51,356 nt of DNA, taken from NCBI GenBank assembly GCA_030065315.1, contig JASJDB010000001.1, positions 1 to 51,356 of the forward strand. Reading direction: 5' to 3'. The notes below the pieces were generated by a model. The model saw only the letters and a program-made list of their open reading frames with translations. It did no database searches and was not told where the DNA came from. The stretch is from Xenococcaceae cyanobacterium MO_167.B52. GTDB lineage: Bacteria; Cyanobacteriota; Cyanobacteriia; Cyanobacteriales; Xenococcaceae. A program made the position numbers and the translations under genes. Shown in pieces: positions 8,464-17,350 of this stretch (the first letter of the stretch is position 1; each line of letters begins with the position of its first letter).

Positions 8464-10652
8464 GCAGGAATAGTAAAGTAAAAAGTGCTTCCTTCTCCAT
8501 AGACACTATTTACCCAAATTGTTCCCTGATGCTGTTCTACTATATTGCGACAAATAGCCAGTCCTAAACCTGTACCTCCTTTACGTTTGGAGTCAGAAGG
8601 ATCGACTTGTTTGAACCTTTCAAAAATACTTTCTAACTTATCTGAGGGTATACCCCTACCATGATCTTCAACTGCGAAAAGAATGCTCTGATTTTCCTGA
8701 TCTTGCTTTACTGCACTTAAGGTAATATTGCTGCTGGGTGCAGAAAATTTGATTGCATTACTCAGAAGATTAGTTAATACTTGAATTATGCGATCGCTGT
8801 CCCCTTGAAAGTTAAGATCTGATTCAAGAATTTGAATGTCAATTTTGGCTTTATTTGCTAGGATTTGCACCCGATCCATAGCACGTAACATCAATTCTTT
8901 GCTATTTACCTGTTGCTGAATCAATTCAACTGTGCCAGATTCTAGATATTCTAGTTCCAACAAATCGTTAACTAGCTTTACTAAATGTTTGGCACTGCTG
9001 TTGCCAATATCTAGTAAATGTTTGCCTTTTTGACTTTTAGGATCAACTTTATCTTCAGCTAATAGGCTCAATACACCACGAATCGCAGTTAGAGGGGTAC
9101 GTAATTCATGACTTACCACAGAAACAAATTCATCTTTCTTCTTTTGAATTGCCTTTTGCTCGGTAATATCTTCCCCAATACATATTACCCCTGTAGATTG
9201 TCCTTGAGTATTACGTAATTGGGTTGAATTCCAAGCAATAATTTTTTCAGTTTTTGATTTGGGAAAAATTACTGTTTGTTGATGAGAAAGGGAGCTATTA
9301 AAACTAGGTTGAAGTATATTATTGTGTATGGCTTTTGCTTCTTCTTGCCCTTGAATAGGTAAAAAGTCAGTAAACCAGTTTTTTCCTGTTATTTCACTCA
9401 GATTGTAGTCAGCTAGTTTTAGTAGGAAAGGATTAGCGTAGTTTATGTTGCCTTGAGTATCAAGACTCATGACTAATAACCCCACATTTTCTAGTAAGCT
9501 ACGCCAGCGTCTTTCAGATTCTTTTAAACTTGCTTCACTCTTTTGCAGGGCAATTTGAGCCTTTTCTTTGCGAGTCAATTCTTTCTGCAACAAATTGTAA
9601 GCATTTTGCAACTCTTCTGTGCGTTGAAGTACTTTGACTTCTAGTTCACTTTTAGCCTGTTTCAGTTCAATTTCTGCTAGTTTGTAAGCGGTGATGTCTT
9701 CTGCAATACCCAAGATATGTTCGGGTTGATGGAGTTCATTATAAATGGGAATTTTAATGATTCTGATAATTTTATGTTCGGGTTGTCCTTCATAAATAGA
9801 CTCTTGAGGTATTTCTATTAAATTTCCTTTCCTGATAACTTCTTGATCTTGTTGGTTAAATCTTTCGGCTTGAGCTAGAGGAAAATAATCATAGACAGTT
9901 TTGCCTAAAGCTTCTTGAGCCTCCAAACCTAATAATTTTTCTGTAGCAGGATTCCATAACTGAAATTTACCAAAGTTTTCGGCATGAGCATCTTTAACAA
10001 ATACTGCCACAGGAAGATGCTCAATAATAGTTTGCAAAAATTGCCGAGTTTGCTGATTTTGTTGCTCTGCTAGTTTCCTTTGTCTCAGTTCTTGATAATT
10101 TCTATTAATTAGTTCTGCCTGTTGAATTGCGATCGCAACTTGGTTTCCAATCTGTTTGATGCAGTTAAAGTCAGATTTTTGCCACTGTCGAGGCTCTTGG
10201 CAATGATGAGCAATTAGCAATCCCCAGAGCTGATTATTTTCTTCTGGTTCAACTCGCTCACCTGATTTTGGCAGTAGAATAGGTGCTACTAAATTTGCCT
10301 TGATATCAAAGCTTTCTAAAAACTCTTGGTGACACTCATCGATATTACCACTACTCACATTTGCGATCGCTGTTACCTCACCCTGTCGATATTTAAGAGT
10401 CCAAGATTCTTCAAAACAAGGGTCTTTGATAATACTATTGATCAATGACCAGCGATCTTCACTAACTGATTCTACTGTAACGATACCACTCCAGTCTGGT
10501 TCAAAACGATAAACAATTACGCGATCGCACCTTAGTAGCTCTCTTAATCCATCAACTGTTGCTTGTAAGATATCCGACAAATTTAGGGATTGCCGAATCT
10601 TGAGAGCTACAGTAGCAATAAGACGATTAGTTTCTTGTTCTGATGAAGCCAT
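8445..10652 (-). CDS. Sensor histidine kinase with DXCF-type cyanobacteriochrome GAF domain
   Basis: 735 residues. Domain order: GAF (about 15-180), PAS (about 205-325), coiled coil, PAS (about 380-500), HisKA (phospho-His515 in SVVSHELRTP), HATPase (about 610-730, with VEDHGRGIP and GGTGLGL). The GAF domain has DPCF at 77-80 and a second Cys-His pair at 107-108 (DECHQEFLESF), followed by KANLVAPIL and LWGLLIAHHC. The 28-residue spacing of Cys79 and Cys107 is that of DXCF cyanobacteriochromes such as TePixJ, where both cysteines link the bilin. I infer a blue- or violet-absorbing photoreceptor kinase; its response regulator is not adjacent. The C-terminal tail lies in heptamer repeats. It could also be a non-bilin GAF kinase if the pigment is not bound. 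Confidence 0.93.
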   Translation of the reverse strand: MASSEQETNRLIATVALKIRQSLNLSDILQATVDGLRELLRCDRVIVYRFEPDWSGIVTVESVSEDRWSLINSIIKDPCFEESWTLKYRQGEVTAIANVSSGNIDECHQEFLESFDIKANLVAPILLPKSGERVEPEENNQLWGLLIAHHCQEPRQWQKSDFNCIKQIGNQVAIAIQQAELINRNYQELRQRKLAEQQNQQTRQFLQTIIEHLPVAVFVKDAHAENFGKFQLWNPATEKLLGLEAQEALGKTVYDYFPLAQAERFNQQDQEVIRKGNLIEIPQESIYEGQPEHKIIRIIKIPIYNELHQPEHILGIAEDITAYKLAEIELKQAKSELEVKVLQRTEELQNAYNLLQKELTRKEKAQIALQKSEASLKESERRWRSLLENVGLLVMSLDTQGNINYANPFLLKLADYNLSEITGKNWFTDFLPIQGQEEAKAIHNNILQPSFNSSLSHQQTVIFPKSKTEKIIAWNSTQLRNTQGQSTGVICIGEDITEQKAIQKKKDEFVSVVSHELRTPLTAIRGVLSLLAEDKVDPKSQKGKHLLDIGNSSAKHLVKLVNDLLELEYLESGTVELIQQQVNSKELMLRAMDRVQILANKAKIDIQILESDLNFQGDSDRIIQVLTNLLSNAIKFSAPSSNITLSAVKQDQENQSILFAVEDHGRGIPSDKLESIFERFKQVDPSDSKRKGGTGLGLAICRNIVEQHQGTIWVNSVYGEGSTFYFTIPAMINDK

Positions 10653-11010
10653 GACAATGGTTTTGCCTAAGAACTTTTCGGTTAATTACGGTGCTGCTAA
10701 GTTATTAGTTCCTCAACAATGCTAGAACTTTCCCAGTAAAACAATCAATTAAGGTTTAAGGGAACAGACAATAGAACATTACAAACGTTTTTTAGCTCTC
10801 GATGTTTTCTTGAGTTAATTGAATGTACCTCACCTATTTGACACAGGCTATATCTATCTATTTTTTAATGATAATTTGGATTCTATTTCTATCCCTTGGT
10901 TTTTATTTAGGTATATAATTCTCAGGATAAAGACTTTAATTAAGTTTTACTAATTTCAGAGATTATTGGTTATATATCGTAATATTTGTTCATTAAAAAT
11001 GAGTTTGTTC
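10653..11010. other. Intergenic region, no gene recognised
   Basis: AT-rich DNA upstream of the photoreceptor kinase and downstream of the 350-residue gene. I see no open frame of note, no tRNA and no strong hairpin. It should hold the promoter of the kinase (read leftwards), but no convincing -10/-35 pair stands out. Confidence 0.5.
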
Positions 11011-12063
11011 CTAATTTTCAGAAATAGTGTTTCCTTCACTCATGATTTTTAGCCTAACCATTTTCTCTCCGCCATCATCTAACTTCACTTCAATAGTTTC
11101 ATTGGTGAGACTTTCAAGGCAATTAAGCAGAGAGCGCAAGTGAGGATTAGAAGCACCAGTTTCCACGTATAAACGATCTGCTACATTACTCATCCGTTTC
11201 CAAGTAGTATAGAGTTTGCCCACAATTTGTTCGAGATTAGTGGCTTGCTTGACTAAATCCGCAGCAGTGTTAACACAGTCTAAGCGCATAGCCTCATCCA
11301 AAGCCAGTTCCATATCAACTTGACCATCTCTAATAGTTTGGACTTGAGCAGCAGAATCCAAGTATTTAGCCAAGTTTCGTGCTTCAGAAGTCATTAATTT
11401 AACCGTATCGATATCGGGACTCTCGGCAACTTCTTTAGTAATTCCTTCTAGATGGAGATCGGGTAATTTTTCTAATTCTTTGACCAAAGGTGCAAGATGA
11501 CGAGGTGGTAATGCTCCTGCTGCTGCTTTTTCTTTCACTTCTTCGGGTAACAATTCTGAAGTCATAGCTGTCCACTCATCAGACAGTTGTTTCACTTCCC
11601 TTCTAGTAATGCGATCGCCTTTTTGTGCAGCTTCACTGACTAATTTTTGCACTTCTGGATCGGCTTTCGCTGTTTCGACAAAAGCTCTCTTACTAAAATT
11701 ATTAATACTACCAGGGTCTAATTGTCCTTCCGCTAATAAAGTATCTGCACTATTAGCTAATTGAATCAGAGCATAAGCTTGAGACTTGGTAATTTCGCGA
11801 TTTTTCAGCCAATTGAGAAACCCTGAACCTCTACCTTCTCCACCTTTCTTTTCTCTGTCGCGAACTGCCCTGAGAATCCTACCACGCCAAATATCAGTTT
11901 GAAGATCAAAGCGATCGCATATTAACCATACCGCATCTAATTGTTGCTGAAAGTCCAACTCTTCTATAGCTTCATCTTCAGGATCGGGAAGATCGAAATT
12001 AAAATCAACAGGAGTTTCTAAGGCAGCAACTATTTCTTCTTGAGATACAGCAGAGTTATCCAT
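11011..12063 (-). CDS. Conserved hypothetical protein, possible ParB/KorB-like helical region
   Basis: I do not recognise a named function for this 350-residue protein. The N-terminal 50 residues are acidic. The middle (ITKSQAYALIQLANSADTL and the following KADPEVQKLVSEAAQKGDRITRREVKQLSDEW) reads like the helix-turn-helix middle domain of ParB/KorB-like proteins, with successive short helices. The C-terminal half is helical and ends with a small hydrophilic domain. No signal peptide or membrane segment is present, so it is probably cytoplasmic. It is monocistronic. The 'KadpevqklV...ITrrevkql' wording suggests nucleoid or DNA-binding behaviour, but this is inference from pattern only. Confidence 0.8.
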   Translation of the reverse strand: MDNSAVSQEEIVAALETPVDFNFDLPDPEDEAIEELDFQQQLDAVWLICDRFDLQTDIWRGRILRAVRDREKKGGEGRGSGFLNWLKNREITKSQAYALIQLANSADTLLAEGQLDPGSINNFSKRAFVETAKADPEVQKLVSEAAQKGDRITRREVKQLSDEWTAMTSELLPEEVKEKAAAGALPPRHLAPLVKELEKLPDLHLEGITKEVAESPDIDTVKLMTSEARNLAKYLDSAAQVQTIRDGQVDMELALDEAMRLDCVNTAADLVKQATNLEQIVGKLYTTWKRMSNVADRLYVETGASNPHLRSLLNCLESLTNETIEVKLDDGGEKMVRLKIMSEGNTISEN

Positions 12064-12290
12064 AAATGATCAGGCAGTAGTAAACAATCCGTTCTCTACC
12101 TTACCAGCAAAAGAACCTTTGATTATACGGATATGATTATTTTTAGAACGATATGCTATATGGCGATCGTTTATCTGTATATTGAGAGATATAGCAAAAA
12201 TATTATTAAGAAATTGCTAGTTTCGATCAGGAACTAAAAAACCTAGAGTCAGAGTTGATAATTAACAATTAAAAGTAGAGCTTAATTATA

Positions 12291-12548
12291 TCAAATATAA
12301 ATCAATCCTTAACAGCCAGAATTACGTTCAATCCTGAAATATTAGGAGGAAAACCGATTATTCGCGGGTTAAGAATTTCAGTAGCAATGATTTTAGAACT
12401 GTTAGCCAAAGGAGCGACAACACAAGAAATTTTAGAAGACTATCCAGATTTGGAATTAGCTGATATTCATGCAGCACTACTCTATGCTTATAGCCTAGTA
12501 GAAAATGAGGACGTATTTGAACGAGTCCCAGTTTCCCCCCAACCATGA
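12291..12548 (+). pseudogene. DUF433-family antitoxin remnant without a start codon
   Basis: The frame from 12291 encodes a clear DUF433 (VapB-like) antitoxin: TARITFNPEILGGKPIIRG, then LLAKGATTQEILEDYPDLE and ALLYAYSLVE. It ends at 12548 with an ATGA overlap to the next frame, the classic toxin-antitoxin arrangement. No ATG, GTG or TTG precedes the conserved start of the domain; the first in-frame ATG (12387) is well inside it. Together with the broken toxin that follows, the module looks inactivated. An unusual start codon cannot be excluded. Confidence 0.75.
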
Positions 12549-12664
12549 GATTTTTATTAGATGTAAACGCAAGTGGCTCTCTATCAAAATTACTGTTAAA
12601 CCTAGGTCATGATATTGTCTGCGTAGGTGATGTAGATGCAAAAATGACTAGGTTGCTAATTTAG
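12545..12664 (+). pseudogene. DUF5615 PIN-like toxin, truncated remnant
   Basis: The frame starts with MRFLLDVNASGSLSKLL and LGHDIVCVGDVD, the N-terminus of DUF5615 PIN-like toxins (the first Asp of the PIN active site is present). It reaches a stop after 39 codons, where about 110 are expected. The later acidic residues of the active site are absent. Downstream sequence (to about 12730) does not continue the domain, and a transposon-like repeat begins at 12730. It partners the DUF433 remnant immediately upstream. Confidence 0.75.
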
Positions 12665-12729
12665 ATGGAATTATAATTATAAACCCAGAAGAAGCAAAAA
12701 TTATTGCCAAAGTAGCAAAAAAAATTGCT

Positions 12730-12840
12730 AAGTACCTAAGCATAATTATTTACACATTAGATACCCTTCTATTACCTATTACCTATTGCCTATTGCCTGT
12801 TTTCTCTCCCAACTATGTAATTAATTTTGCACAACTACTT
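12730..12840 (+). mobile_element. MITE-like repeat, family R1, copy a
   Basis: One of four copies in the window sharing two conserved ends. The left end contains GCATAATTATTTACA and the right end (reverse complement) contains GCAAAATTAATTACA, so the ends are imperfect inverted repeats. The interior is made of heptamers (TATTACC, TATTGCC). There is no coding capacity, consistent with a non-autonomous element. This copy lies just past the dead toxin gene. Confidence 0.75.
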
Positions 12841-12857
12841 ATTGACTAAAAAAATTA

Positions 12858-13631
12858 TTAAAGACCAGGAGTGGTTTGAGCAAATAACTCTTTAAAATCA
12901 GAAGTAATAACTGCGGAAGGGTCATCTTCTAGTTTAGAAATTACATCAAAAGCTTTATTAATAGCTTCACTACAAGTTAAGGCTTTCACTACCAATTCTG
13001 CTACATCTGCTCTAGGAATACTAGTCTTAATTCCATTGGGTGGATTAGTGAAAAAATTATCATCCTTTCCTACTAAAAGTTCTCTTTTTCCTCCTGGCTC
13101 ATCTAAGAGTCCTCCTGCTCTAATTATGGTGTAATTAATACCAGAATCAATTAAATAAGCTTCTGCTTTCCGTTTCCAAATTAAAATATTACCATTACCC
13201 AAACTATTAAGAGGATGATTAGGATTTGTCCCTCCCATAGAACCTACTAATACTATTTGTTTAACTTGGGCTTTTTTTGCAGCATCAATCTGATTTTTTT
13301 GTCCCAACCAATCTATAACTTCTGGATAACTATCGGGAGCAAAGTCAAATTCTGGTCTTTTTCCTGGTTGGGGTGGTGCTTTCATCCTAGGAATAGCACT
13401 AGTTAGAATTACTAAACTATCACAACCTTTTAGAGCAGATTCTAAAATAGCTTGATCTTTAATATCTCCGATAACAAAATTTTCTGTTGAATCAAATAAT
13501 TCTTGAACTTTCTCTCTACTTCTAGCAAAACCAATTGGAGTAAATCGATCGCTGTGTTGACGGAGCTTTTTTAGTAGCAATGAACCTGTTTTTCCCGTTG
13601 CGCCGGTTACTAAAACTTTTTTAATAGCCAT
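12858..13631 (-). CDS. NAD(P)-binding SDR-type protein (atypical epimerase/reductase family)
   Basis: A Rossmann-fold protein of 257 residues when started at the ATG at 13631; a TTG start at 13664 would add eleven unlikely residues. The nucleotide-binding motif is VTGATGKTGSLLLKKL directly at the N-terminus. VIGDIKD and LVILTSAIPRM correspond to the second and fourth strands. Such NmrA/YwnB-like proteins bind NAD(P)H and act as reductases, assembly factors or redox sensors; in plants and cyanobacteria relatives help pigment or photosystem assembly. The substrate cannot be deduced here. It is a single gene facing no obvious partner. Confidence 0.88.
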   Translation of the reverse strand: MAIKKVLVTGATGKTGSLLLKKLRQHSDRFTPIGFARSREKVQELFDSTENFVIGDIKDQAILESALKGCDSLVILTSAIPRMKAPPQPGKRPEFDFAPDSYPEVIDWLGQKNQIDAAKKAQVKQIVLVGSMGGTNPNHPLNSLGNGNILIWKRKAEAYLIDSGINYTIIRAGGLLDEPGGKRELLVGKDDNFFTNPPNGIKTSIPRADVAELVVKALTCSEAINKAFDVISKLEDDPSAVITSDFKELFAQTTPGL

Positions 13632-13760
13632 TTTCTGAATCAATAATTCCAGATTAATCAGCAATAGTCTATCAAGATTTAAGAGTGAGTTTAGTTAAAG
13701 TTTTTTAAACTAATTAGTTTGATTTTAAGAACAAAATATTTAGCCAGATAATTCTTAAAA

Positions 13761-14390
13761 CTATGACAAATTCTGACAAGACCGAAAAGACATCCGATGA
13801 TGGATAGAAATACCGTACTTTTGTAAAGCCAGACGATGTTTTTTAGTAGGATAACCCTTGTTAGAAACTAAATCATATTCAGGATATTCTGAAGCCAAAC
13901 TAACAATTAAATCATCACGCCAAACCTTAGCCAAAATACTAGCAGCAGCGATCACAAAAGACTTTTGATCGCCTTTAATTATAGTTTTTTGAGGAATAGA
14001 TAAACCAGGAATTAAAAATTTACCATCTACTAAACAAATATCAGGAGATGGTTCAAGTTTTAATACCGATCTTTTCATTGCTAACAAGGAAGCTTGCAGA
14101 ATATTAAGCCGATCTATTTCTGCTACAGTTGCTTGAGCAATATACCAATGAGTAACCGTATTTTTTATAGGTTGGATTAAGTTTTTTCGCTTTTTGGGAG
14201 ACAATTTTTTACTATCTTGAACCCCAATTTCTCTGAGTTTTTCAATAGCAGATAGGGGAAGTACTACGGCAGCAGCTACCACTGAGCCAAATAATGCACC
14301 CCTACCTACCTCGTCTATTCCAGCTATCAAAGTATCTCTATTAGTCAGTTCTGAGAGCAAATGACTCTCAAAACTGAGATAATTACTCAT
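13761..14390 (-). CDS. rnhB: Ribonuclease HII
   Basis: This 209-residue enzyme removes RNA from RNA-DNA hybrids and ribonucleotides from DNA. The family signature IAGIDEVGRGALFGSVVAAAV (acidic Asp-Glu pair) lies at about residues 23-43. Further acidic residues follow in CLVDGKF and in the AKVWRDD region. The start is 3 bases beyond the stop codon of rne, so the two genes form an operon, an arrangement widespread in cyanobacteria. Length is normal. Translational coupling with rne is likely. Confidence 0.96.
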   Translation of the reverse strand: MSNYLSFESHLLSELTNRDTLIAGIDEVGRGALFGSVVAAAVVLPLSAIEKLREIGVQDSKKLSPKKRKNLIQPIKNTVTHWYIAQATVAEIDRLNILQASLLAMKRSVLKLEPSPDICLVDGKFLIPGLSIPQKTIIKGDQKSFVIAAASILAKVWRDDLIVSLASEYPEYDLVSNKGYPTKKHRLALQKYGISIHHRMSFRSCQNLS

Positions 14391-14393
14391 CAG

Positions 14394-16430
14394 CTATACG
14401 GGAACTTCTTTTTGAACAGAGGAACGACGACGACGACGACGACGACCATTAGTTGCTTCTTCACTTTCAGCACTAGCAGTATCAGCATTATCTACTGGTG
14501 TTTCCTCCACTGCTGTTGCTTCTACTACTGGTAATTTTGGTTCTACAGGTTCTTCTACAGATTTTGGTTCTACAGGTTCTTCTACAGATATAGATTCAGA
14601 TATGGGTTCTTCTACTGGTGTATCAGAGACAATGGTTTCTGATTCATTCTGTGATGATTCAACTTCTTCTACTTTCTCGACTGCTGGATCTTCTTCTCCT
14701 GGTGCTTTGACATAGAGAATAACTGATTTAGGGTCTTTAAATTCTTTATCTAACCGCACTAAAGGAGATATACCCATCAAAGCATACAATTCCTGCTCAA
14801 ATGAGGTCATTTCTACCGAGACTTTTTCTAAGGGGACTTCTTCTTTTCTAGGAGAGCGAGTAATAGTTCTAGATTTACGCTCATCGTTACCAGTAACGCG
14901 GTTGCGCTCTTTATCCAACTCCCTCGGAACATTAGCTATAGTTTCGGTTTCTGGTAAATCTTCCTTCAAAGATATTTCGTTGCGACGACGGCGACGGCGA
15001 TTGCTTTTACCAGCAAGACCACCCTGTTCCTGATAATTAGGATGATTCACTAATTCTAGGGCAGAAGAACTGCTATCAGAGTCTTTATCTACAGACAAGT
15101 CGATAATTTTGCGTTGTTCAACTTTTTCTGGTGCAGGAAGAGAAATAGCAGCAGGAGGAACAATAGGGGGACTTTCTAAAGATTCTCCTTGGGTTTTTCC
15201 TGGTAGATGAGCTAAATGACCCAAACCACCACAACTAGGACAAGTTTGACCAAATAGTTCGTAAAGATTTTTTCCTTGGCGTTTGCGGGTTAGTTCTACT
15301 AAACCCAATTCTGATAGTTGGGCAATTTGAGGTCTGGCTTTATCTGATCGTAAGGCTTGATTAAAATGTTCTAGTAATTTTAAACGGTCAGGGTTAGTAT
15401 CCATGTCAATGAAATCAACGACAATCACACCCCCGATATTTCGTAGCCGTAGTTGACGAGCGATTTCTGTAGCAGCTTCTCGATTTGTCCACAATACGGT
15501 TTCTCTTGCTGTTGCAGAACGGGTAAAAGACCCTGAGTTAACATCAATGACCGTAAGAGCTTCTGTCGGTTCCATAATAATATAACCACCAGAAGGTAGC
15601 TCTACTCTTGGCTTAAGAGCTTCACGAATCGCAGCATTTACTCGATAATATTCTAGAATTGGCTGAGGTTCTCGATGATAGTCAACAAATACCCCTTGAG
15701 GAGAATTTCCACCACTCCAATTAGAAATATGCTGTTTAACTCTTTTCATTCCTGGTTGTGAATCAACCACAATGGTATTCACTTCCGAAGAATACATATC
15801 TCTCAGTACTCGCTGAATAAAATCATCGTCCCGATTTAATAGGGCAGGAGGTTTAGCATAGCTGGCTTGATATTGGATAGATTCCCACTGCTTTTGCAAG
15901 TTTTCCAGGTCTTCCATAATAGCCTCTTCAGCCTTACCTTCTGCTTCGGTGCGGACTAGTAAACCCATTCCTGCTGGTTTAACCAAGATAGCTAAAGCAC
16001 GGAGGCGACTGCGTTCATTTTCATCTCTGATGCGTCGAGATAATTTTACTCCTTTTCCATAGGGCATTAATACTAAATATCTTCCTGGCAGAGTAATGTT
16101 ACCTGTAAGCCTTGGACCTTTATTGCCTGTTGGCTCTTTCATCACCTGGACTAGGGCTTTTTGGTCAGGAACTAGTAATTCTGTGATCGCTGCTGCGGTT
16201 TTTTTGAGTCGTAGGGGACCCAAATCGGTAACGTGAATAAAACCGTTGCGCTCTGCATCACCAATATTGACAAAAGCTGCATCAATTCCAGGAATGACAT
16301 TTTCCACAGAGCCAAGATATATATCACTTACTTGTTGTGTTCCTGTAGCAACAACTAATTCTTGAATTTGCTCTTCCCAAAAAACCGCAGCGATGTGATG
16401 CTGTTCCGCAATAATAATTTGTTTTGGCAT
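14394..16430 (-). CDS. rne: Ribonuclease E
   Basis: This 678-residue endoribonuclease starts mRNA decay and rRNA processing. It has the S1 RNA-binding region (about 35-120), the catalytic DNase-I-like subdomain with Asp residues in TVIDVNSGSF and VVDFIDMD, and the zinc-link motif CPSCGGLGH near residue 397. As in cyanobacteria generally, the non-catalytic C-terminal part is short. It holds an Arg-rich block (NRRRRRRNE), acidic repeats (SVEEPVEPK twice) and a terminal GRRRRRRRSSV. The latter matches the conserved nonapeptide reported to bind PNPase in cyanobacterial RNase E. A GAGG ribosome site lies 5' of the ATG. Its 5' leader is unusually long (see 16431-17350), suggesting autoregulation. 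Confidence 0.97.
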   Translation of the reverse strand: MPKQIIIAEQHHIAAVFWEEQIQELVVATGTQQVSDIYLGSVENVIPGIDAAFVNIGDAERNGFIHVTDLGPLRLKKTAAAITELLVPDQKALVQVMKEPTGNKGPRLTGNITLPGRYLVLMPYGKGVKLSRRIRDENERSRLRALAILVKPAGMGLLVRTEAEGKAEEAIMEDLENLQKQWESIQYQASYAKPPALLNRDDDFIQRVLRDMYSSEVNTIVVDSQPGMKRVKQHISNWSGGNSPQGVFVDYHREPQPILEYYRVNAAIREALKPRVELPSGGYIIMEPTEALTVIDVNSGSFTRSATARETVLWTNREAATEIARQLRLRNIGGVIVVDFIDMDTNPDRLKLLEHFNQALRSDKARPQIAQLSELGLVELTRKRQGKNLYELFGQTCPSCGGLGHLAHLPGKTQGESLESPPIVPPAAISLPAPEKVEQRKIIDLSVDKDSDSSSSALELVNHPNYQEQGGLAGKSNRRRRRRNEISLKEDLPETETIANVPRELDKERNRVTGNDERKSRTITRSPRKEEVPLEKVSVEMTSFEQELYALMGISPLVRLDKEFKDPKSVILYVKAPGEEDPAVEKVEEVESSQNESETIVSDTPVEEPISESISVEEPVEPKSVEEPVEPKLPVVEATAVEETPVDNADTASAESEEATNGRRRRRRRSSVQKEVPV

Positions 16431-17350
16431 TAATTTTCCTCAAAATCTTAATTGGTGGTGAAGACTTTCCATTCTCCTGTCTTCATATTTCTTGTTTGTC
16501 CTAAAAAAATTCAGTAAAGTCAGCAATTTCATCTATTTCAACCGATGAATGAGTCATAAAATCATCTAAATAAAAAGTTCTTTAGTCAGTTTCGACCTTC
16601 TAGAAATACTCGGAAACAATTATTTATTCTTCTTGGTTAGCTAATAACTTTTCTTGACGAAGTCGAAGCAGGGTCCGTCGTTTTACGGCAGAGTACCTTC
16701 GACTAGAGAAAATATAGTGGGACCCTCTGAAGCTTTTTTTGAGTTAGACAAACTACTGAAGCTGCTACTCACCGAAAAGCTATAAACTACAAGCCATAAG
16801 CTTTGATTCGTTTGTTCTCAGTGTAGAACTGGGGACTTGTAGCTAAATTTAGGTTGGCGTTACGCGCCGTCCTGGGGGATACACTTTCGGATAACACCTT
16901 CGTATATAAAATGAAGATGCCTGCGCTGAACGCTGAATGCGGTCAGAAGTCTTGCCTTTAAAGGGAGACTAATAGGGAGAGGTTTTGAGATTTCTACCTA
17001 TTGCCAAGCTATAAACATACAGTCTAAAGCTAATCAGCTTTCATTCCCCTTAAGCCAGTTAGTAACTATTAAAAAATAATAGCTCAGTTCAACAGCAGTC
17101 ACTCAGATCAAGCTGAGATTGTTCTGTGCTAACGGAAATTCTCTAAATCTCGCCTTATGGAATTTTAACCTGAATATAACCTTCGTGATCAATTTTTGCC
17201 AAGAAAATTCTTGAAGTAGTTAGACAAAATTAATGAAATAGGCTGTCCAAACCATATCCATTAGGTGGATTAAGTATGGAGATTATTCATATTTCTTATT
17301 AAAAAAATCTAGACTGGGAGTTGCACTCATAAAAAATTCCGATTAAAACC
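16431..17350 (-). promoter_or_regulatory. Long rne upstream region / probable 5' leader
   Basis: No gene of normal size lies in these 920 bases. On the rne strand it includes an 18-codon open frame (16500-16556, MTHSSVEIDEIADFTEFF) ending in a U-rich tract about 70 bases before the ATG. Further upstream is a structured block: AGGGTCC at 16670-16676 pairs with GGACCCT at 16720-16726, with an inner CCGT/ACGG hairpin. It also contains GGCG/CGCC inverted repeats near 16856. Leader-mediated feedback, in which RNase E cleaves its own U-rich leader, is known for rne genes. A small RNA on either strand is also possible. Confidence 0.45.

Noticed and set aside
12358-12546. 62-codon frame on the - strand
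   Set aside because: It is the antisense of the DUF433 antitoxin remnant, whose + strand reading is clearly a protein family.
16660-16740. tRNA-like or 6S-like RNA in the rne leader
   Set aside because: Arms pair only in part and no conserved anticodon or T-loop is seen; kept only as a possible structured leader.
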